Shown: in pieces, positions 1 to 9,196 of the stretch | How positions within the stretch are numbered: the stretch's first letter is position 1 | How the letters are laid out: each line of letters starts with the position of its first letter | Assembly (NCBI GenBank): GCA_023397475.1 | Contig: JAEWUD010000044.1 | Location: forward strand, 62,001 to 126,000 | Reading direction: 5' to 3' | Length of the DNA: 64,000 bases | Origin: Bacillota bacterium | Lineage (GTDB): Bacteria; Bacillota; Clostridia; Saccharofermentanales; Saccharofermentanaceae | Program-made: the position numbers and the translations under genes | The notes under the pieces: model-generated | The model's input: only the letters and a program-made list of their open reading frames with translations | The model's database searches: none | What the model was told of the DNA's origin: nothing

Positions 1-73
1 ACATAATACAACTTCGCGATAACAAGTGAACCAACAAAAATATTGATCCTATATATAAAGAGAAGGAGACGCG

Positions 74-460
74 ATGGATAACCTGTTCGAAGCCAATACA
101 CCGATCTACCTGCAGTTGATGCGGTTATTTAGCGTCCGAATTGCTTGCGGGGACTGGAAGCCGGGGGATCGGTTGTCGAGCGTTCGTGATCTTGCCGTGG
201 ACTTCCAGGTTAACCCGAATACAGTGCAGCGAGCGCTCGCCGAACTTGAACGCGAGGGTCTCGTCTATGCAGAACGTACGAGCGGTCGTTTCATTACCTC
301 GGATGCGGCACGGATTCGTGAGGCGAGGGATCGTTTGATCGCTTCGGAGGTTGAGGGATTCCTGCAGCGGATGCGAGAACTAGGCATTGAACCGGGCGTG
401 TGTTCCGGCTTGATTGCGAAATGTACGGGTAAAGGGGAGCGTGAGCATGAAGGGACTTGA
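74..460 (+). CDS. GntR-family transcriptional regulator, YtrA-like
   Basis: A 128-residue regulator with an N-terminal winged helix (about residues 10-75) followed by only a short helical tail. This is the layout of the small YtrA subfamily of GntR proteins, which lack a large ligand-binding domain. The recognition-helix region reads VNPNTVQRALAELEREGLVY, typical of GntR. An AGAAGGAGA ribosome site ends 4 bases before the ATG. The gene overlaps the downstream ABC ATPase, and family members of this type usually repress the ABC operon they head until a cell-envelope or antibiotic signal arrives. The inducer cannot be told from sequence. The promoter is probably in the 73 bases shown or just outside the window. 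Confidence 0.9.
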   Translation: MDNLFEANTPIYLQLMRLFSVRIACGDWKPGDRLSSVRDLAVDFQVNPNTVQRALAELEREGLVYAERTSGRFITSDAARIREARDRLIASEVEGFLQRMRELGIEPGVCSGLIAKCTGKGEREHEGT

Positions 461-1154
461 GATCAGCGGTCTGACAAAGAATATCGGCTGGAAGACCGTG
501 TTGTCCGAAGTCGAATTGCAGATTGAACCGGGTCGGATCGTCGGGCTTCTGGGTCCGAACGGTGCCGGTAAATCTACGCTGCTACGCATTGTCGCAGGAC
601 TTGAGGGTGATTATCGCGGACAGGTTCTCGTCGACGGTCATGCTACGGGAATCGAGACGAAGGGATTTGTTTCCTATCTTCCGGATCGAATTTTCCTCCC
701 CGGGTGGATGAAGTCGGGGGATGCGGTAGCCTACTTCGCGGATTTTTTCGCGGATTTTGACAGAGACCGCGGTCAACAACTCCTGAAGGCTTTCCGAATT
801 GACGAGAGGCTCGCAGTTCGGGAGATGTCCCGCGGGATGTGCGATAAGCTCCAGATTGCTCTGGTGTTCTCGCGCAAGGCGAAGATCTTTCTTCTGGATG
901 AGCCGCTCGGAAGCGTCGATCCGGTCACGCGCAACGTGATTCTCGACACGACACTCCGGCAGTTCAGCGAGGATTCGATTGTGGTTTTCGCGACGCATAT
1001 GATTCGGGAAGTGGAGCGGATTTTCGATTCGGTCGTGTTTCTGGATGAGGGGAAGGTCAAAATCTATGAGGATGTTGAGACGATCCGGGAGACCTATGGC
1101 AAAGGGATTGAAGAACTTTTCGAGGAGGTGTTCGCATGTTCGCACGACTTCTGA
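447..1154 (+). CDS. ABC transporter ATP-binding protein
   Basis: A 235-residue ABC ATPase with Walker A GPNGAGKST near residue 38 and Walker B IFLLDEP. The signature region reads SRGMCDK instead of LSGGQ, a divergence common in the ATPases of GntR-linked exporters. I chose the ATG at 447 because AGGGGAG lies 8 bases upstream; an in-frame ATG at 414 has no ribosome site and would overlap the regulator more deeply. The gene overlaps the regulator by 14 bp and the permease gene by 19 bp, so the three are translationally coupled. The protein should sit on the inner face of the membrane and power the neighbouring permease. The substrate is unknown. Confidence 0.9.
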   Translation: MKGLEISGLTKNIGWKTVLSEVELQIEPGRIVGLLGPNGAGKSTLLRIVAGLEGDYRGQVLVDGHATGIETKGFVSYLPDRIFLPGWMKSGDAVAYFADFFADFDRDRGQQLLKAFRIDERLAVREMSRGMCDKLQIALVFSRKAKIFLLDEPLGSVDPVTRNVILDTTLRQFSEDSIVVFATHMIREVERIFDSVVFLDEGKVKIYEDVETIRETYGKGIEELFEEVFACSHDF

Positions 1155-2002
1155 AACATGAGTTCCGGGCAACGGCTCGCGTAATTCCCTTTGTCTATCT
1201 CGTGACTCTGTGTGTTGTCGGGTTGCACGCTCTGGCGGATCTCCTGGGACATCCGGCGATCTTGCAATTGACACAGACGTTTACGGCGTTGGTGCTTTCA
1301 GCGCAGATTCTTGTCACTTTGTCGATTCTTGTTTGGCGCTTCTATAAAAGTGTTTGTTCGGATGAGGGTTTCCTTACGAATCTCTTGCCGGTGAAACCGA
1401 CTTCCCTTTTGCTGAGTAAGATTCTTATCGGATGGTTCTGGGTGGTAATCTCGCAGATTCTGGCGCTTGGGGGAATCATGTATCTGATTGGTGATAGTCT
1501 CGCTCCCAAGCCGAATGGCATCATTGAACGACTAACGTCGGCATTCGCTATGGTTGCAGAGAACGCAGGTGTGGCGCGAAATGCCGGATGGATTCTTCTG
1601 GTTCTTTTTGTCGCACAACTGCTGGCGGCGATTCTGTCTCTTGAGATGGTCTATCTTGCGATACTCGCGGGCATGTCTCCAAAACTCAGAAGAACCGGTG
1701 TCTTCGGCATCTTGGCGGTCGGTGTGGCCGAATACAGCATTCTCCAAGCCGCGATGATCGGGGCGATCCTGACCGTCCCGCTGTCGATTCGATTTGTTAT
1801 CGAGAATGACAAGATCACATCGATGCGGTTCCTTTTCGAGCAGGCGGATATGCTATTGCTCCGGGAGATGTTTCGTAGTGATCTGGCGGACCAGATCCCG
1901 ATCTCGATCGGTCTTGGCAGCTGGGTTCTGCTTCCGTTTGTGATCATACTCTTGTTCGTGCTGCTGAATCTGATGATGCGGCGAAAAACACATCTGCGCT
2001 AA
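1136..2002 (+). CDS. ABC transporter membrane subunit
   Basis: A 288-residue hydrophobic protein with about six predicted membrane segments, for example VYLVTLCVVGLHALADLL near the N-terminus and LLPFVIILLFVLLNLMM at the C-terminus. It has no recognised enzymatic motif. GAGGAGGT lies 7 bases before the ATG, and the gene overlaps the ATPase gene by 19 bp. Position and topology make it the permease of the GntR-controlled exporter, probably working as a dimer with two copies of the ATPase. The role could be lantibiotic or envelope-stress defence, as in ytr-type operons, but nothing in the sequence fixes the substrate. A 65-bp AT-rich gap follows. Confidence 0.75.
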   Translation: MFARLLKHEFRATARVIPFVYLVTLCVVGLHALADLLGHPAILQLTQTFTALVLSAQILVTLSILVWRFYKSVCSDEGFLTNLLPVKPTSLLLSKILIGWFWVVISQILALGGIMYLIGDSLAPKPNGIIERLTSAFAMVAENAGVARNAGWILLVLFVAQLLAAILSLEMVYLAILAGMSPKLRRTGVFGILAVGVAEYSILQAAMIGAILTVPLSIRFVIENDKITSMRFLFEQADMLLLREMFRSDLADQIPISIGLGSWVLLPFVIILLFVLLNLMMRRKTHLR

Positions 2003-2067
2003 AGACGCGCTTTTTATAAATATAACTACTCTTATTACTATTCATATGAGAAAGAAGGTAACAGAAA

Positions 2068-3594
2068 ATGGCTGAGAAGAAAAAGAAAAGAAAGTGGATC
2101 AAATGGGTCGTGATCGGTGTCGTCCTGCTGGTCATCGGAGGGATCGTATATTCGGTTTATGACGCCATACAGAAGGCTAATGATATGCTAGCGAACGCGA
2201 TACCGAGCGTCGAGGTGGTACGCGATGACATCAGCATGGTCGTTCAGGCCGGCGGAGTTGTTGATTCCGTTGAAGTAACCGACATTTATGCACCCTTTGG
2301 AGCCACGGTCGACACGGTCCCCGTGAAAAACGGTGACGTCGTCAAGACGGGTGATATTCTGGTCACATTGAAAAATGAGAAGCTCGATGATGAGATCGAA
2401 GCGCTCGAGGCTAAACTCGATGATATCGACGCGAATCTTCAGGCCGCCGGGGCGATGAAGTCATCCTCGGTCAACTCCCCGGTTGCCGGTCGTGTTAAGG
2501 CGATCTATGCGGCAGAAGATCAGGCCATAAGCGCAACGATGCAGAATTCCGGCGCACTATTCCTGATCTCCGCCGACAACAGCATGGAGATCCGAATTCC
2601 CGCGACCGATGCGATCAAGGCCGGAGATCCGGTTGAAGTCACAGTCGGCGACGATACGGTCGACAGTACGATTCAGATGATCTCGGGCGACGAGGCAATT
2701 CTTCTGATCGAAGATGACGGATACGAAGTCGGGGCGTCGGCAAGTGTCAAGGATGCTTCGGATAATGTGATCGGCGACGGAATCCTTGCGATCCATGCGC
2801 CGTATCTTGTGACAGCCGAGCAGGGTGTCGTGTCGGAGATCTCGGTGAAGATCAATGACAAGGTAACTGCCGGCGGAAGACTTCTGAAACTCGAAGAAGC
2901 TGTATATCCGGATTCATACTATGATCTCCTTTCGGATCGAACGGAGACATTCTCAGACATTGAAGAGAAGAAATCACAAATAGAGAATATGCAAATCACA
3001 GCGACGACAGACGGTGTCGTTTCCGGACTTAATGTAACGACCGGCGCACCGGTATCGGAGGATATGCTGGTTTGCTCTGTGAAGGGCACGTCGTCTTACA
3101 AGATTAAACTCGCTGTTGATGAGCTGGATATCGCGACGGTCGCGGTCGGGCAGAAGGCAGATATCGTCCTGGATGCACTGCCGAACCGGATCTTTACCGG
3201 ATCGGTGACACATATTTCCGGACTCGGAACGACCATGAACGGCGTAACGACCTATGAAGTGTCCGTTCTTCTCGATGATCCGACGGATATTCGTGCCGGC
3301 ATGAGTGCAAGAGCCGACATCGTCACAGAGACGAGAACCGGCGTCATCGTGATCCCCGCGAACGCAATAAAGACCATCGACGGCGAGAAGTACGTCATGG
3401 TTGTCCCGGATCCCTCCTCGCCCGATGCATTCACAGCCGTTCCTGTCGAGACCAAGATCACGATCGGCCTTTATACGGGAGCGGAGGCGGAGGTTCTTTC
3501 CGGATTGACCGAGGGACAGTACGTTCAGGACCTGAAGGCCGAAAGTCCGTTGGCGGGCCTGATGGCGATGCGTTCCTCCGGGATGGGGGGTTGA
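2068..3594 (+). CDS. MacA/HlyD-type efflux adaptor protein
   Basis: A 508-residue membrane-fusion protein. A lysine-rich start is followed by one membrane anchor (WIKWVVIGVVLLVIGGIVY, about residues 12-31), and the rest should lie outside the membrane. Two biotinyl-lipoyl-like halves are visible (PFGATVDTVPVKNGDVVKTG and a second set near residue 250), with a short coiled coil after the first and a beta-barrel/MacA-type C-terminal domain (IRAGMSARADIVTETRTGVIVIP). It is longer than typical MacA (about 370 residues), apparently because of an inserted second lipoyl-like segment. It is 6 bp upstream of the ATPase gene, so the three genes form an efflux operon. Confidence 0.88.
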   Translation: MAEKKKKRKWIKWVVIGVVLLVIGGIVYSVYDAIQKANDMLANAIPSVEVVRDDISMVVQAGGVVDSVEVTDIYAPFGATVDTVPVKNGDVVKTGDILVTLKNEKLDDEIEALEAKLDDIDANLQAAGAMKSSSVNSPVAGRVKAIYAAEDQAISATMQNSGALFLISADNSMEIRIPATDAIKAGDPVEVTVGDDTVDSTIQMISGDEAILLIEDDGYEVGASASVKDASDNVIGDGILAIHAPYLVTAEQGVVSEISVKINDKVTAGGRLLKLEEAVYPDSYYDLLSDRTETFSDIEEKKSQIENMQITATTDGVVSGLNVTTGAPVSEDMLVCSVKGTSSYKIKLAVDELDIATVAVGQKADIVLDALPNRIFTGSVTHISGLGTTMNGVTTYEVSVLLDDPTDIRAGMSARADIVTETRTGVIVIPANAIKTIDGEKYVMVVPDPSSPDAFTAVPVETKITIGLYTGAEAEVLSGLTEGQYVQDLKAESPLAGLMAMRSSGMGG

Positions 3595-3600
3595 TCTCGA

Positions 3601-4296
3601 ATGATCGAACTTCGAAATATACGTAAGACCTACGAACTCGGCGGCGAGACCGTTCACGCCGTCGACAATCTGACGCTGACCATCGACGAGCATGAGTTTG
3701 TCGCGATCATCGGAGCTTCCGGCAGCGGCAAGTCAACCCTGATGAATATCATCGGATGCTTGGACGGAGCGGATGAGGGTGATTACATCCTTCGCGGTCA
3801 GGACATCGCATCCTTCAGCGAGCGGGAGATGGCTACGATTCGCAACCGCGAGATCGGCTTCATTTTCCAACAGTTCAATCTGTTGCAGAAGCTGACTGCG
3901 CTCGAAAACGTTGAACTACCGTTAATCTATCAAGGGCATGGGGTTGGGCATCGAAAAAAACGCGCGATCGAAGCGCTGACTCGCGTCGGCCTGGCGCCGC
4001 GCATGAGCCATCGGCCGAACCAGCTCTCCGGCGGTCAACAGCAGCGTGTCGCGATCGCGCGAGCCCTGGTTACCAATCCCGCGATTATCCTCGCCGACGA
4101 GCCGACAGGAAATCTCGATTCCGGCTCCAGTCGCGAGATCATGGCGCTCCTTAAGGAGCTGCATGCCGCCGGCAACACGATCGTGCTCATTACCCATGAC
4201 GACCATATCGCCTCGCAGGCGGACCGGCGCGTTCGCCTGGTTGACGGTAAGATCGTTTCTGATAGCAAATTTCCGGAGGAGGTGACAGCGTCGTGA
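3601..4296 (+). CDS. MacB/LolD-type ABC transporter ATPase
   Basis: A 231-residue ATPase of the MacB/LolD/SalX group. It shows Walker A GASGSGKST, a Q-loop IFQQFNLL, the canonical signature LSGGQQQRVAIARAL and Walker B IILADEPTGNLDS followed by the H-loop ITHDD. All catalytic residues look intact. A run of G residues before the ATG serves as ribosome site. It follows the adaptor gene by 6 bp and overlaps the permease gene in a GTGA junction. The family drives mechanotransmission through the permease to export macrolides, peptides or lipoproteins; in a Gram-positive cell peptide or lipid-like substrates are most likely. The specific substrate is not visible. Confidence 0.95.
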   Translation: MIELRNIRKTYELGGETVHAVDNLTLTIDEHEFVAIIGASGSGKSTLMNIIGCLDGADEGDYILRGQDIASFSEREMATIRNREIGFIFQQFNLLQKLTALENVELPLIYQGHGVGHRKKRAIEALTRVGLAPRMSHRPNQLSGGQQQRVAIARALVTNPAIILADEPTGNLDSGSSREIMALLKELHAAGNTIVLITHDDHIASQADRRVRLVDGKIVSDSKFPEEVTAS

Positions 4297-5480
4297 AGAT
4301 TACACAAGCAATCAAGATGGCCTTCTCGGCAATCTTAAGCAACAAGATGCGTTCCTTCCTTACCATGCTCGGCATCATCATCGGCGTCCTTTCCGTCACG
4401 CTCCTGGTCGGTATCGTCCAAGGTGCCACGGATTCTGTAACCACACAGATTGAGGATATCGGTGGCAGCAAGCTGATCGTCAACATCATCAGTCCTCGGC
4501 CCTCCTTCATCTCTCTTGAGGATCTGGAGGCGCTCGAGAACAAAGACGGGATCGCAAAGATCGCACCCACCGTTTCCGGAATGGATATGGCGACGGCGGA
4601 AGGAAGTTCGATCGATGTCGATATCTCTGGCGTCACGGCTGACGCGAAAACCGTCGACGGAGTCACGGTCGGTAGCGGGCGTTTCATCGAAGACATCGAC
4701 AATGAGGATCGCCTGGCTGTCGCCGTCGTTGGAACCAAGATAGCCAAGGAACTCTACGGGCAGACCGACGTAATCGGCAACACCTTCACGATGCTCGGAA
4801 GATCCTTCACGATCATCGGCGTGCTCGAGGCGGATGAACAGGGTAACATCAATTCGACGGACACCAATGTCTATATACCGATTACTCTGGCGCAACGTCT
4901 GCTGAAACAAAGCACAATCACGAGCTTCAATGTCACGGCAACCTCGGTCGAGAATGTCGATCAGGCGCGAAAAACTCTCGAGGCGTATCTGGACAGGAAT
5001 GTCAAACCGATCTCCTATGAGAGCGATGACGACAAGGGTTACTTTGTCTTCAATATGGGCGACATTCTGACCGCGTTCAACAACGTTATGGGTACGATGT
5101 CAGCTCTCCTCGGCGGCATTGCCGGTATCTCGCTCGTCGTCGGCGGCATCGGAATCATGAACATCATGCTGGTCTCCGTTACCGAACGTACGCGAGAGAT
5201 CGGTATCCGCAAGGCGATCGGCGCGAAGCATTCGGACATCCTGATCCAGTTTCTGATCGAGGCTGTTGCAATCTCCGTGCTTGGAGGTATTATCGGTCTT
5301 GCACTGGGCGGTGTGACGCTTTATGCGCTGCGTGGTATCATGGACTTAGATTTGAAACTGTCTTTCCCTGTGTCCGCGCTGGCCATCGGATTCTCCCTGG
5401 CGATCGGTGTGATCTTCGGGATCTACCCGGCGAACAAAGCCGCGAAGCTTCGCCCGATCGATGCGCTGCGATACGAGTAA
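4293..5480 (+). CDS. MacB/FtsX-type ABC transporter permease
   Basis: A 395-residue permease with one N-terminal membrane helix (MLGIIIGVLSVTLLVGIVQ), a MacB-type extracytoplasmic domain of roughly 220 residues, and three C-terminal helices belonging to the FtsX domain. The cytoplasmic coupling motif TERTREIGIRKAIGAK is present. Translation starts at a GTG that overlaps the ATPase stop codon, with GGAGGAGG placed 10 bases upstream. With the adaptor and ATPase genes it completes a MacAB-like efflux system lacking an outer-membrane partner, as expected for a single-membrane cell. The operon probably ends here, since a 72-bp gap follows, but no clear terminator hairpin was found. Confidence 0.93.
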   Translation: MKITQAIKMAFSAILSNKMRSFLTMLGIIIGVLSVTLLVGIVQGATDSVTTQIEDIGGSKLIVNIISPRPSFISLEDLEALENKDGIAKIAPTVSGMDMATAEGSSIDVDISGVTADAKTVDGVTVGSGRFIEDIDNEDRLAVAVVGTKIAKELYGQTDVIGNTFTMLGRSFTIIGVLEADEQGNINSTDTNVYIPITLAQRLLKQSTITSFNVTATSVENVDQARKTLEAYLDRNVKPISYESDDDKGYFVFNMGDILTAFNNVMGTMSALLGGIAGISLVVGGIGIMNIMLVSVTERTREIGIRKAIGAKHSDILIQFLIEAVAISVLGGIIGLALGGVTLYALRGIMDLDLKLSFPVSALAIGFSLAIGVIFGIYPANKAAKLRPIDALRYE

Positions 5481-5552
5481 GACACCGCATTGTGTCTGAG
5501 CGAGTCTTTTCGGGCTCGAAAACATCGCGGAAACGAGACGGAGCCTGAGTAA

Positions 5553-6929
5553 ATGGCTGAGAAACCGAAAGAATCGTACCGAATTCCTTCCTCAGTGCGC
5601 GCTGCCATGCGACAATTGCGTGAGCGTGGCTATGAGGCTTATCTGGTCGGAGGGGCTGTCCGGGATTTTCTCCTGGGCGGCCTTCCGGCCGATTTTGATT
5701 TAGCAACCGATGCGACACCGGAGCAGGTTCTCGAAGTATTCTCCGCTTACACGTGTATACCGACGGGCATCGCTCACGGAACGGTGACCGTTCTGATGAA
5801 CGGTCGTCCGCTTGAGATAACAACCTATCGCGTCGACGGGGCCTACACAGATGCCCGACGACCGGAGACGGTGGCTTTCAGCCGGTCTCTGGCGGAGGAT
5901 GTTGCACGGCGAGATTTCACGATTAATGCGCTCGCAATGTCGGAAGACGGAGAGATCGTCGATTATGTCGGCGGTCGCGTGGATCTTGCCCAGCATGTAA
6001 TTCGTGCGGTGGGAGATCCGGACAGGCGGATGAGGGAAGATGCTTTGCGAATCTTACGCGCACTCCGGTTCTCGGCGGTTCTTGGATTCCCGATCGAGGA
6101 GAACACTCGGATGAGCTTGTTTCGCCACCGTCGTCTTTTGAAAAAAATTTCTGTCGAGCGCGTCTATGCGGAGCTCTGCGGTCTTCTCTGCGGAGAGTTT
6201 GCGGACCGGATCCTCCTATACTATACCGAGATTCTCGGGGTCATCATGCCGGAGATCCTGCCGATGAAAGGCTTCCTGCAGCATAACCCGCACCATATTC
6301 ATGATGTCCTTACACATACGGCAGTGGTATTGAAGAACACTCCGCCACAAAGAAGCCTGCGATTTGCGGCGCTTTTTCACGACATTGGAAAACCCGGAGC
6401 CTTCACGATGGACGAATCCGGAATCGGACATTTCTATGGACATCAGAAGATCAGCTGCGAGATAGCCACAGAGATACTCGGCCGACTCAAGGCGGATGCC
6501 AAGACCACGAAGGAAGTTGAGATTCTGGTTCTCTGGCATGATATTGACATCGAACCGACGGCACGAGTTATTCGCCGGCGCTTACATCAATTCGGAGAAC
6601 CGATGTTCCGGAGTCTTTTGGCGATCAAGCGGGCGGATACACTCGGGCAATCCGAGCAAAGTCTTTATCGTCTGGAGGAACAGACGCGGATTCATGACAT
6701 TTTGGATAAGATAATGGAAGAGAAAGAGTGTTTCACGCTTCGAGATTTGAAGCTTAACGGGTCCGATGTGATCCGGCTCGGCGTGACCAAAGGTCCGGAT
6801 GTAGGTCGCGTATTGTCGTCCGTGCTTCACGCGGTTATGGATGGTAAGATCGAGAATGAGGAGACTGTGTTGCAGGAATATGCGAGTAGAATGATTCGAA
6901 CTGGCGATAATATCAATGATTTAACTTGA
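5553..6929 (+). CDS. cca: CCA tRNA nucleotidyltransferase
   Basis: A 458-residue enzyme that adds or repairs the 3' CCA end of tRNAs in the cytoplasm. The polymerase head carries GGAVRDFLLGGLPADFDLAT, with the family's metal-binding DFD, followed by the tRNA-binding RRDFTINALAM region. A C-terminal HD domain is visible (FAALFHDIGKPG, then GHQKIS), as in class II bacterial enzymes that have extra phosphohydrolase activity. The length suits the HD-containing group. The ATG at 5553 gives a canonical N-terminus, although the ribosome site upstream is weak (GGAGCCTGAGTAA). The gene stands alone between the efflux operon and the prepilin gene. Confidence 0.95.
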   Translation: MAEKPKESYRIPSSVRAAMRQLRERGYEAYLVGGAVRDFLLGGLPADFDLATDATPEQVLEVFSAYTCIPTGIAHGTVTVLMNGRPLEITTYRVDGAYTDARRPETVAFSRSLAEDVARRDFTINALAMSEDGEIVDYVGGRVDLAQHVIRAVGDPDRRMREDALRILRALRFSAVLGFPIEENTRMSLFRHRRLLKKISVERVYAELCGLLCGEFADRILLYYTEILGVIMPEILPMKGFLQHNPHHIHDVLTHTAVVLKNTPPQRSLRFAALFHDIGKPGAFTMDESGIGHFYGHQKISCEIATEILGRLKADAKTTKEVEILVLWHDIDIEPTARVIRRRLHQFGEPMFRSLLAIKRADTLGQSEQSLYRLEEQTRIHDILDKIMEEKECFTLRDLKLNGSDVIRLGVTKGPDVGRVLSSVLHAVMDGKIENEETVLQEYASRMIRTGDNINDLT

Positions 6930-7123
6930 TACAGTCAAGCATGTGCCACTCTCGTGAGTATCATTTTGTCAAATTATTTCCAAAACATATAAAAAATAGT
7001 CGAAAATGTGAAAAATAATTAACATATTCCGGGAACAAATGCGTCTAAATACGTAAAAATTGCGAATAATCGATGAATTGTGATAAGAATGTGAAGAAAA
7101 TAGTGGAACACGCCTGCGCGAGG

Positions 7124-7132
7124 TGATATGAT
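7124..7132 (+). promoter_or_regulatory. Extended -10 promoter candidate for the prepilin gene
   Basis: The sequence TGATATGAT matches the extended -10 pattern TGnTATnAT. The -35 region is poor. It lies in the 269-bp AT-rich gap after cca and 67 bases before the prepilin start. This is a motif reading only. Confidence 0.35.
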
Positions 7133-7198
7133 GAGAATGCGAAGACAGATAGATAGACATAACGTGCGCGCACGAGAACGATAGAGGAGGCGAGAGGG

Positions 7199-7948
7199 AT
7201 GAGATCACGCAGGGGTTTTACGTTAATTGAGATGTTACTGTCGGTAGCCATCATTCTAATCATTACCGCAGCGATGTCTGTTTCTGTATCAAGTTATTTG
7301 CAAAGGACCCAAACGGCGGCTCAGATTGTAGCTGAGCATGACGACCGATATGATGCGGCTCGTCTTCAGGCCGACTCACTTAAGTTTACCGACGGTGCGA
7401 CTCCCATAACTCCTGCAACCACGCCGGCAACCACGCCAGCCGGCGGCGGTGGCGGCGGCGGTGGTGGATCACCGACAACGGCTCCGACAACGGCTCCTAC
7501 AACGGCTCCTACAACGGCTCCGACAACGGCTCCGACAACAGCTCCTACAACGGCTCCGACAACCGCTCCGACAACCGCTCCGACAACCGCTCCCACGACG
7601 GCTCCGACAACGACGCCCACAATAGCGCCGACACTTCCTCCGTCGACAGTAACCCCTTATCCGGGAACGACGTCATCGGTCGTGCCGATTGATTGGAAAC
7701 TAGGATTTAATTATCGTTATGATTTTACGATTCCTCAGAGTAGTCAGACGCAAATTGCTGTTATCTCTTTCCCCAAGGGTATCACGATTGACTTGGGTTG
7801 GAATGTTACTGCATATCAGCTAGTCGCCAACGGTGAACGTACTGAGCTGACGGTTCCGGCGTGGCAGCTTGGCGGTGCCGTATATGTCGGTTATTTCGGC
7901 ACTGAGACCTTCAACCCGCAAGTTATTGATATCAGGTATGTGAAGTAA
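7199..7948 (+). CDS. Type IV prepilin-like protein with TTAP-repeat linker
   Basis: A 249-residue protein with a class III signal: basic MRSRR, then the cleavage site G-FTLIEM with E at +5 and a long hydrophobic helix, as in type IV and type II secretion pseudopilins. Around residue 80 the sequence becomes low-complexity: nine glycines, then about 12 copies of T-T-A-P/T-A-P-T to residue 140. A compact C-terminal domain of about 90 residues follows with no family I recognise. AGGAGG lies 9 bases before the ATG and a strong terminator follows. No prepilin peptidase, assembly ATPase or other pilin is nearby, so it must use machinery encoded elsewhere. The linker could span the cell wall. Confidence 0.8.
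   Translation: MRSRRGFTLIEMLLSVAIILIITAAMSVSVSSYLQRTQTAAQIVAEHDDRYDAARLQADSLKFTDGATPITPATTPATTPAGGGGGGGGGSPTTAPTTAPTTAPTTAPTTAPTTAPTTAPTTAPTTAPTTAPTTAPTTTPTIAPTLPPSTVTPYPGTTSSVVPIDWKLGFNYRYDFTIPQSSQTQIAVISFPKGITIDLGWNVTAYQLVANGERTELTVPAWQLGGAVYVGYFGTETFNPQVIDIRYVK
7472..7620 (+). repeat. 12-bp tandem repeat in the prepilin linker
   Basis: About twelve imperfect copies of a 12-base unit with consensus ACAACGGCTCCG, encoding T-T-A-P. Copies differ mainly at third codon positions (acg/aca/acc; ccg/cct/ccc). A GGC/GGT glycine tract (7442-7468) lies directly upstream. Tracts like this can change length by slippage in whole-codon steps. Confidence 0.93.
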
Positions 7949-7970
7949 AATTAATTACTAACGATTTATA

Positions 7971-8000
7971 GCCCGTCCGGGTAACCGGGCGGGCTTTTTT
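7971..8000 (+). terminator. Rho-independent terminator after the prepilin gene
   Basis: A 10-bp stem GCCCGTCCGG / CCGGGCGGGC with a GTAA loop and one G-T pair, followed by TTTTTT. It lies 23 bp after the stop codon. Confidence 0.93.
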
Positions 8001-8303
8001 GCGTTCGAACTATGGCATCGAGACGCGTAATCGATTTGGATTTCAATTAAAATGAGCTCTCGTCATGTTCTCGGGAACCCGCTTGGGAACCCCGTTTCAG
8101 ATTTCCTCTTCTCTGTAGCATAAACTTGCATCGCGAAAAACCATCGATTTCTTCACAATTACGACACATTTAGTTTACAACGAAGTCAACAGACTTCCGT
8201 GATACATGATATTCTTACATCAGACGACAAGCTTCGTCGAGTATGCAGTTGTCGAAATCTTCGCATTACAGCAATAGGTTTTCGGCAGAGAAAGGAGCCT
8301 CCT
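8001..8303 (+). other. Non-coding gap before the CAP-domain gene
   Basis: About 300 bases without a convincing gene. The one structured item is an inverted repeat GAAGTC-AACA-GACTTC at 8182-8197, preceded by TTTACA, which could be an operator near the promoter of the next gene. No good -10 element was found. An in-frame ATG at 8199 would extend the CAP protein by 35 residues, but it lacks a ribosome site and would hide the signal anchor. Confidence 0.5.
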
Positions 8304-9113
8304 ATGAAACTCCACAATCTGTTACCACAGTTATTTCATTACAAGGCGGCTTTTCTCGGTGTCGCGTTTACATCGCTCGCTGGTACTTTGTTGTTTATTG
8401 TCTCGCCCGCCGGAGGAGAAGTTGCACGTACCATTGCCCGACAGCAAACGGTTCCAACTCAGGAGATCGTACAAGAGTTTGCGGTGGACCCGACGACGCT
8501 TTCCCTGTATGAGGAAGAGTTTACACAACCGTTGCCGGTTGCATATGAATCTGATATAACGGACCTGGCAGAGGAGACATCGGAGCCGTTATGGCAATCA
8601 CAGGAGGATGTGCTCCCGTCAATACCACAGTCGGAAGCGATGACGACGCCCGAGATTCTTGAGACAACTGCTGTTGTCATCATGGATACAACGGTTGAGG
8701 TGACCGAAGAAACTCGCGTGGAAGAACCGGTTCTTGTGGCACCATCGGGCGCGTATGACGGTTCGATGGCGTATCGCGTGCTGGATCTCGTTAATACAAA
8801 GAGAACAGAGAGCGGACTTCCTGCGCTGGTGTGGAATGATACTCTGGCAGCGTCTGCGGGAGTTCGAGCTCCGGAGATTGTTGTTCTTTGGGATCATACT
8901 CGACCGGACGGAAGTCCGTGGTACACGGCGGGGGCAGGACTTCAGATGGGCGAGAATCTCGCGTATGGGCAGACCACACCGGAACAGGTGGTCGAGGAAT
9001 GGATGGCGTCGCCGTCTCACGCCGAGAATATCCTGAGAGTGGAATACTCGGAAATGGGTGTCTCCTGTTATCTTGAGGGTGGTGTGTATTATTGGGTTCA
9101 ACATTTTGCCTGA
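8304..9113 (+). CDS. Membrane-anchored CAP (SCP/PR1) domain protein
   Basis: A 269-residue protein. The ATG at 8304 has AAAGGAG upstream and places a hydrophobic segment (AAFLGVAFTSLAGTLLFIV, about residues 15-34) at the N-terminus as signal peptide or anchor. An acidic, threonine-rich spacer of about 115 residues leads to a C-terminal CAP domain: VLDLVNTKRTESGLPALVWN, then DHTRPDGSPW, MGENLAYG and W-(6)-H-N. These are the conserved signatures of bacterial YkwD/SCP proteins. The domain is extracellular, and no single biochemical activity is established for the bacterial family. The gene is monocistronic by position. Confidence 0.88.
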   Translation: MKLHNLLPQLFHYKAAFLGVAFTSLAGTLLFIVSPAGGEVARTIARQQTVPTQEIVQEFAVDPTTLSLYEEEFTQPLPVAYESDITDLAEETSEPLWQSQEDVLPSIPQSEAMTTPEILETTAVVIMDTTVEVTEETRVEEPVLVAPSGAYDGSMAYRVLDLVNTKRTESGLPALVWNDTLAASAGVRAPEIVVLWDHTRPDGSPWYTAGAGLQMGENLAYGQTTPEQVVEEWMASPSHAENILRVEYSEMGVSCYLEGGVYYWVQHFA

Positions 9114-9196
9114 GAAAATGCAAAGACTTCGTCGGAGAGATGTCGCGGTTTTACCTCCGGACGGGATTGACAATGCATCTCGACTCCCTTCAATAT

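Noticed and set aside
7366..7620. A minus-strand frame of V-V-G-A repeats
   Set aside because: It is the antisense of the TTAP linker of the prepilin, which has a proper signal, ribosome site and terminator on the plus strand.
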